This document shows, piece after piece, positions 15,505-19,704 of a stretch of DNA of 19,704 nucleotides. Numbering within the stretch: position 1 is the stretch's first letter; the number at the start of each line of letters is the position of its first letter. The notes beneath the pieces are model-generated. The model worked only from the letters and a program-made list of their open reading frames with translations, was not told the DNA's origin and ran no database searches. The position numbers were made by a program, and so were the translations under genes. The DNA lies in assembly GCA_046734675.1 (NCBI GenBank), contig JBKPRU010000031.1, positions 1 to 19,704 of the forward strand, written 5' to 3'. The stretch is from QHWT01 sp046734675 (lineage in GTDB: Bacteria > Acidobacteriota > Vicinamibacteria > Vicinamibacterales > 2-12-FULL-66-21).

Positions 15505-18357
15505 GTGGCGCGTCAACCGATCGCAGCATTGCTGGCGCTGCTGCTCGCCTTCGCCGCGCCGGCCGCCGCAAATACGCGCTACGACTGGCGCCTGCGATTT
15601 CGCACGGTCAGCACCCCGCACTTCGACATCTACGCGCATCAGGGCGAGGCGGCGATGGCGCGGCGCCTCGGCGAGATTGCCGAACGCGTCCGTGCGAGGC
15701 TCGAGCCGCTGTTCGGCGTTCCGCGCGGACGCGTGCGCGTGATCCTCGTCGATCAGACGGATCTGTCGAACGGCTTTGCGACGCCCGTTCCTTACGACCT
15801 CATCGAAATCAGCGCGGTGCCGCCGGCGGGCGAATCCTTGATCGGCAACACGACCGATTGGCTCGAGCTGGTCTTCACGCACGAATACACCCACATCCTT
15901 CATCTCGATCGTTCGCGCGGCTTGTTCAACGGTCTGCGCTCCGTGTTCGGCCGGGTGCCGGTCGTCTTTCCCAACGCATTCCTCCCGAAATGGCAGATCG
16001 AAGGTCTGGCGACGTTCGAGGAAAGCCGCATGACGGGGGAAGGACGGCTTTCCGCAGGCGATTTCCGCGCGATTGTCGACGTCGCCGCGAGTCGTCAGCA
16101 GTTTCTATCGATGGATGCCGCCGCTGGCGGCCTCGATCGCTGGCCGTCGGGGAACGCGCAGTACGCCTACGGCGGCTACTTTCACGACTACCTCGCCGAT
16201 CGATTCGGCGCGGAGAAGATCGACGAGCTCGCCGATGCGACGGCCGGCCGTGTGCCCTTCTTCGGCACCGGCGCGTTTCGACATGTATTTGGCGAATCGG
16301 TCGGCACGCTGTGGAAGGACTTTCGCCGGACGCGCGAGTCGGCGGCACGCACCTACCCGACCGACGCGCGGGCGACGCGCCTGACCGCGCACGGCTACAC
16401 CGTCAACGCACCACGGATTGCCCCTAACGGCACCATCTATTACGCGACCGCCAATGCGCACGGTTTTCCCGCGCTGATGCGCGTGGCGCCGGGCCGTACG
16501 CCCGAGCGCGTCGCCTGGCGCTTCCTCGGCAACAGCACCGCAATCGGCGACGACTGGGTCGTCTACGATCGCCTCGAGCGCACGCGCAATGTCGCGCTCT
16601 TTTCCGACCTCTATGCGGTGCAGCTCTCGACCGGGCGCCTTCGGCGCCTGACCCGCGAGGCGCGCGCCGGCGATCCGGATCTGTCACCCGACGGACGCCG
16701 CATCGCCTGCACGGTTCAAACCGTCGGCGGACGCGCGATCGCCATCATGAATTTCGATCCGTCTGCCGTCGCCGCACCGCGCGTGCTGAGTGGTGGCGAT
16801 GATGCCGATTACTCGCACCCGCGATGGTCGCCGGACGGCCGTCAGCTGGTCGCCGAGCGCCGCGTGCGCGGGCGCGGATTCGAGCTGGTGCTCCTCGACG
16901 CGGCCACGGGCGAGACACGCACGCTCGTGAGCCGCCGCGACGCACGCCTCGTCACGCCCTCATGGAGCCGCGACGGCGCATTCATCCTGTTCTCAGCAGA
17001 CGTGGGCGACGCGCCGTTCGACATCTACCTTGCGGACGTTGCCACCGGCGCGGTGTCCCGCGTCACGGAGACCGCCGGCGGTGCGGAGTTCCCCGAGCTC
17101 TCGCCTGACGGAGCGTCGCTCGTTTACGTCGGCTACACGCCCGACGGGTACGATCTCTTCTCCGTCCCATTCGATCGCGCAGCAGTCGCAGCCGTCGCCG
17201 ACTTCAACGGAGGCGCGCGACTCGGAATTCCGGATTCAGGACTCGCAACCAGGGACTCGGGACCCGCGACTCAGGACTTGGGACCAGCGACCAAGGCCTC
17301 GGAATTGTCCGCGTATAACCCCTGGCCCTCTCTCCTTCCCAGCTACTGGTCTCCCGTCGTCGAATCGGACGCGGACGAGTGGCTCGTCGGCGCGGCGACG
17401 GCGATGTCCGACGCGCTTGGCCGCCATGCATATGGCGTCGAGGCGGCGTGGACGTCGAACCGCGTGCGGCCGGACTGGAACGTCGCGTATGCGTACGACC
17501 GATGGGCGCCGACGCTCTTCGCCAGCTACAGCGACGATACGGATCCGCTTCGCGGCGGCGCCGTCCGGTCGCGAGAGCTGACGACCGGCGCGCTGCTGCC
17601 CTTCCGTCGCATTCGCTGGGTGGAAACGTTGTTCGGCGCATTTGCGGCGGACACCGACAGCTTCGAATGCGACGAGCCGTGCACGCTTCCCGCGGCCGCG
17701 CGGCGGCGATCGCTTCGTGCGGGGTGGATGCACGACAGCCGCCGGGCGTTCGGCTTCTCGCTTGGCGCGGAGGAAGGGTTCCAGCTCGAGACGGCGGTGG
17801 AAGCGACGCGTGAGGCGTTGGGGTCCGATGCGGACGCGAGCGCGACGATCGTGGACCTTCGTGGATATCACCGGCTCACGCGGGCGCACGCGATGCTTGC
17901 CGGGCGCGTGGCGTTCGCGGGCTCGTCGGGCGACGCGCGGGTCAGCCGCCGGTTCTCCGCGAGCGGCAGCGGACCGGCGGTCGCGGCGTTTGATTTCGGT
18001 CGCGACACGATCGGGTTGCTCCGCGGCGTCGCGTCCGAGGATGTCGTCGGTCTGCGCGCTGCCGTGGCCAACCTCGATCTCCGGATCCCGCTCGCGCGTC
18101 CGCAGCGGGGGATCGGCAACTGGCCGATCTTCTTCCGCACGATCCACGCCGCTGCATTCACCGACATCGGCAAGGCCTGGAGTGGCGCGTTCAACGCGCG
18201 CGATCTCGTCACCTCCGTCGGCGGCGAGCTCTCGCTCGATCTCGTCGTCGGCTACGGCCTGCCGATCACGCTGACGAGCGGCGCGGCGTGGACGCGCGAT
18301 CCGCAGCGCGACCTGTCGCAGGCCGCCTTCTTCGCGCGCATCGGACGCGCATTCTGA
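15505..18357 (+). CDS. Exported gluzincin-type peptidase fused to TolB propeller and outer-membrane beta-barrel
   Basis: About 950 residues with four parts. A signal peptide (MARQPIAALLALLLAFAAPAAA, cleavage after about 22) leads to a peptidase-MA-like metalloprotease domain (about 25-290). Its zinc motif is FTHEYTHILHLD (H126, E127, H130), with the probable third ligand E166 in KWQIEGLATFEE, the gluzincin W-x-x-E-G-x-A pattern. A TolB/PD40 propeller follows (about 300-560) with LSPDGRRIA, WSPDGRQLV, WSRDGAFILF and LSPDGASLVYVG. The last 340 or so residues alternate polar and hydrophobic positions and end in FFARIGRAF, with the terminal Phe typical of Bam-inserted outer-membrane barrels. It is probably an outer-membrane protein whose soluble domains face the periplasm or the outside; substrate unknown. 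Start is uncertain: GTG at 15505 or 15499, both after a hairpin element. A repeat-like insert lies in the linker (17221-17306). Confidence 0.88.
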   Translation: MARQPIAALLALLLAFAAPAAANTRYDWRLRFRTVSTPHFDIYAHQGEAAMARRLGEIAERVRARLEPLFGVPRGRVRVILVDQTDLSNGFATPVPYDLIEISAVPPAGESLIGNTTDWLELVFTHEYTHILHLDRSRGLFNGLRSVFGRVPVVFPNAFLPKWQIEGLATFEESRMTGEGRLSAGDFRAIVDVAASRQQFLSMDAAAGGLDRWPSGNAQYAYGGYFHDYLADRFGAEKIDELADATAGRVPFFGTGAFRHVFGESVGTLWKDFRRTRESAARTYPTDARATRLTAHGYTVNAPRIAPNGTIYYATANAHGFPALMRVAPGRTPERVAWRFLGNSTAIGDDWVVYDRLERTRNVALFSDLYAVQLSTGRLRRLTREARAGDPDLSPDGRRIACTVQTVGGRAIAIMNFDPSAVAAPRVLSGGDDADYSHPRWSPDGRQLVAERRVRGRGFELVLLDAATGETRTLVSRRDARLVTPSWSRDGAFILFSADVGDAPFDIYLADVATGAVSRVTETAGGAEFPELSPDGASLVYVGYTPDGYDLFSVPFDRAAVAAVADFNGGARLGIPDSGLATRDSGPATQDLGPATKASELSAYNPWPSLLPSYWSPVVESDADEWLVGAATAMSDALGRHAYGVEAAWTSNRVRPDWNVAYAYDRWAPTLFASYSDDTDPLRGGAVRSRELTTGALLPFRRIRWVETLFGAFAADTDSFECDEPCTLPAAARRRSLRAGWMHDSRRAFGFSLGAEEGFQLETAVEATREALGSDADASATIVDLRGYHRLTRAHAMLAGRVAFAGSSGDARVSRRFSASGSGPAVAAFDFGRDTIGLLRGVASEDVVGLRAAVANLDLRIPLARPQRGIGNWPIFFRTIHAAAFTDIGKAWSGAFNARDLVTSVGGELSLDLVVGYGLPITLTSGAAWTRDPQRDLSQAAFFARIGRAF
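17221..17306 (+). repeat. Repeat-like low-complexity insert within the protease-propeller-barrel gene
   Basis: This segment is built from variations of GGACTCGGGACC (bases 17238-17286: GGACTCGCAACC, GGGACTCGGGACC, GCGACTCAGGACTTGGGACC, GCGACC) and is bounded by a 9-bp direct repeat CTCGGAATT at 17221-17229 and 17298-17306. In frame it reads as a low-complexity linker (LATRDSGPATQDLGPATK) between the last propeller blade and the barrel. Both the base pattern and the Asp/Pro/Ala/Thr-rich peptide differ from the flanking protein, which suggests an intergenic-type repeat that was inserted and tolerated. The period between the two direct repeats is 77 nt, not a multiple of three, so simple excision would break the frame. 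Confidence 0.6.
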
Positions 18358-18371
18358 ACGGTTGCGGGTGC

Positions 18372-18444
18372 TCGGTTGTCGCTTGTCGGACGCAACGATG
18401 ACGCTGCGACGAGTCACTGCCGTCAACCGGCAACCGACAACCGA
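18372..18444. repeat. Imperfect inverted repeat of TCGGTTGTCGGTTG type
   Basis: The left arm TCGGTTGTCGCTTGTCGG (18372-18389) pairs with the right arm CCGGCAACCGACAACCGA (18427-18444): 16 of 18 positions are complementary, and one mismatch is a tolerable G-U in RNA. The loop is 37 bases. The arms are themselves built of a reiterated (T)CGGTTG unit. It occupies most of the 108-base gap before the deoxyhypusine synthase-like gene. There is no T-run, so it is a poor intrinsic terminator; a dispersed intergenic repeat (REP-like) is the better reading. Confidence 0.7.
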
Positions 18445-18465
18445 CTCATGGCAGAATAGCGGCGA

Positions 18466-19539
18466 ATGAAAACGAAGTCGCGTTTTCTTCGCGCGCCAGT
18501 CGAACCCTTCACCGTCGAAGCGGGCGCGGCCGCCGACGACGTGCTGGCGCGGATGGAGCGCATTTCGTTCCAGGGGCGCAATCTCGCGACCGCGCGGCGC
18601 ATCTGGGAGAAGATGCTCGGCGATGACTGCACGATCTTCCTCGGGCTGGCGGGCGCGCTCAGCGCCGGCGGGTTGCGGTTGATTGTCGCGCACCTCATCG
18701 AGCATCGCTACATCGACTGTCTCGTCTCCACCGGCGCAAATCTCTACCACGACCTGCACGAGACGCGCGGCCGCCGCCACTACATTGGATCGCCGCGCGA
18801 AGACGACGCGGCGCTGCAGGCGGAACACATCGATCGCGTCTACGACACCTATGCGAAGGAGGACGAGTTCGTCGAGAACGACGAGTGGATCGCGGCGTTC
18901 GTGCTCACGCTCGAGCGGCGTCCCTACACGACGCGAGAGCTGCTCTACCGTCTCGGCGAGTACCTCTGGAAGGAGACGCGGCAGGACGGCATCCTGACGG
19001 CCGCGTACCGCGCCGGCGTGCCGATCTTCTGCCCGGCGATCGCCGACTCGTCGATCGGCATGGGCGTGTCGCAGGCACGCCACCGCGACCTGCGCGCCGG
19101 CCACATCGACGTCGTCGGCGACATCATCGAGTCCGCGAATCTCGTCATCCGCCGCCCGCGAACCGCGTCAATCGTGTTCGGCGGCGGCACCCCCAAGAAT
19201 TTCATCAACCAGGCGAGTGTGCAGGCGGAGTTCTACGACGACCGCGTCGGTGGCCATCGCTACGCCGTGCAGATCGTCACCGACGTGCCGCACTTCGGCG
19301 GAGCGTCCGGCTCGAGCCTCGAAGAGGCGCAGAGCTGGGGCAAGCTCGCGACCGACGCGGAACAGGTGACCGTGCACGCGGACGCAACCGTCGCGGTACC
19401 CCTGCTCGTCAGCGCGCTGGCAAGCAGCGCACGCGCGGCCCTCGCCGGCCGGAAGCCGCTGCGCTTCGATCTATCCGGCCCTGTCATGGCGGTCGACGGC
19501 CGTCCGTTTCCCGAGGCGCGCTTCGAGGCACGCACGTAA
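18466..19539 (+). CDS. Deoxyhypusine synthase-like protein (probable polyamine enzyme)
   Basis: A 357-residue member of the deoxyhypusine synthase family (NAD-dependent aminobutyl transfer). Conserved features are FLGLAGALSAGGLR (58-71), the VSTGANLYHD segment (88-96), PIFCPAIADSSIGMG (186-200), FGGGTPKNFINQA (238-250) and EEAQSWGKL (286-294). K293 matches the Lys (human K329) that forms the imine intermediate. Where the eukaryotic enzyme has Lys-His-His after GGGxx, this one has Lys-Asn-Phe (244-246), so the His equivalent to human H288 is Asn, as in the bacterial branch. Bacteria lack eIF5A; members of this branch are thought to act on small amines such as putrescine to make homospermidine- or spermidine-type polyamines. 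The stop TAA overlaps the next ATG by one base, tying it to a ureohydrolase that would supply putrescine. ATG 18466 has no good Shine-Dalgarno. Confidence 0.92.
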   Translation: MKTKSRFLRAPVEPFTVEAGAAADDVLARMERISFQGRNLATARRIWEKMLGDDCTIFLGLAGALSAGGLRLIVAHLIEHRYIDCLVSTGANLYHDLHETRGRRHYIGSPREDDAALQAEHIDRVYDTYAKEDEFVENDEWIAAFVLTLERRPYTTRELLYRLGEYLWKETRQDGILTAAYRAGVPIFCPAIADSSIGMGVSQARHRDLRAGHIDVVGDIIESANLVIRRPRTASIVFGGGTPKNFINQASVQAEFYDDRVGGHRYAVQIVTDVPHFGGASGSSLEEAQSWGKLATDAEQVTVHADATVAVPLLVSALASSARAALAGRKPLRFDLSGPVMAVDGRPFPEARFEART

Positions 19540-19704
19540 TGGAGTTCCCGTTTCAGTACGATCATGGCAGCCCGCTGACTTTCGGCGGCGCCGTGCCGCA
19601 TCCCTGCTCGTTCAACGATTCACGCATCGTCGTTCTTCCGATCCCGGTCGACCGCACCACCTCCTACGTGGGTGGCACGCGGATGGGCCCGCACGAAATT
19701 CTGC
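19539..19704 (+). CDS. speB: Ureohydrolase (agmatinase/arginase family), 3'-truncated by window
   Basis: The first 55 codons of a ureohydrolase run off the window end. The visible peptide contains PCSFNDSRIVVLPIPVDRTT and SYVGGTRMGPHEIL, matching the N-terminal substrate-loop region of agmatinase-like ureohydrolases (typically VxxGVPxDxTxSYRxGxRxGPxxIR). The metal-binding Asp and His residues lie beyond the window. Its ATG overlaps the preceding TAA (TAATG), so translation is coupled to the deoxyhypusine synthase-like gene. Agmatinase, releasing putrescine and urea, is favoured over arginase because of that neighbour, but formiminoglutamase or guanidinobutyrase cannot be excluded from this fragment. 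Confidence 0.82.
   Translation, partial: MEFPFQYDHGSPLTFGGAVPHPCSFNDSRIVVLPIPVDRTTSYVGGTRMGPHEIL

Noticed and set aside
17221..17306. Complete IS or MITE insertion in the protease gene
   Set aside because: There are no terminal inverted repeats and the 77-nt period of the flanking direct repeat breaks the frame, so only a degenerate repeat-like insert is claimed.
17236..19104. A 622-codon open frame on the minus strand
   Set aside because: It runs antisense through the conserved barrel and DHS-like genes and across the gap between them. Its peptide is Arg/Ala/Asp-rich with no domain, as expected for an antisense frame in very GC-rich DNA.
1..19704. tRNA, rRNA or riboswitch genes
   Set aside because: The gaps between genes total only a few hundred bases, and none shows cloverleaf or conserved riboswitch elements.

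Overview
The window is a gene-dense, very GC-rich stretch of bacterial chromosome: 14 protein genes, two of them cut by the window edges, and no RNA genes. Gene content points to the Acidobacteriota, probably a Vicinamibacteria-like lineage. The reasons are a Ser/Thr kinase fused to a TolB-type propeller, a sigma-54 activator, a bacterial deoxyhypusine synthase-like gene beside an agmatinase-type gene, a psd-pssA pair, and few clear Shine-Dalgarno sites. This placement is inference; no rRNA or marker comparison was possible.

Left part (1-5855): the C-terminal part of a sigma-54-dependent activator, then 22 bp later a membrane-anchored Ser/Thr kinase with an extracytoplasmic propeller. Convergent to these is a two-gene minus-strand operon: a polytopic membrane protein of unknown function and a PLP-dependent class I aminotransferase, joined by an ATGA overlap. 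Middle (5856-12775): a 1307-residue NtrY-like sensor histidine kinase with about twelve membrane segments, followed by a long minus-strand block. In transcription order that block is tsaB, rimI (tRNA t6A synthesis; S18 acetylation), a small DUF465-like protein, a clear intrinsic terminator, then psd and pssA (phosphatidylethanolamine synthesis). Right part (12776-19704): mutS, an exported protein joining a gluzincin-type protease domain, a TolB propeller and a probable outer-membrane beta-barrel, then a deoxyhypusine synthase-like enzyme overlapping by one base the start of an arginase/agmatinase-family gene.

The most unusual material is at 15425-18465. The protease-propeller-barrel gene has an inverted-repeat element on each side (15433-15496 and 18372-18444). 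It also carries a third, repeat-like low-complexity insert inside its reading frame (17221-17306), at the linker between propeller and barrel. The deoxyhypusine synthase-like/ureohydrolase pair looks like a compact, non-canonical polyamine module. The rest is housekeeping or signalling genes. I see no phage, IS, CRISPR or defence system. No intergenic gap exceeds about 110 bases.
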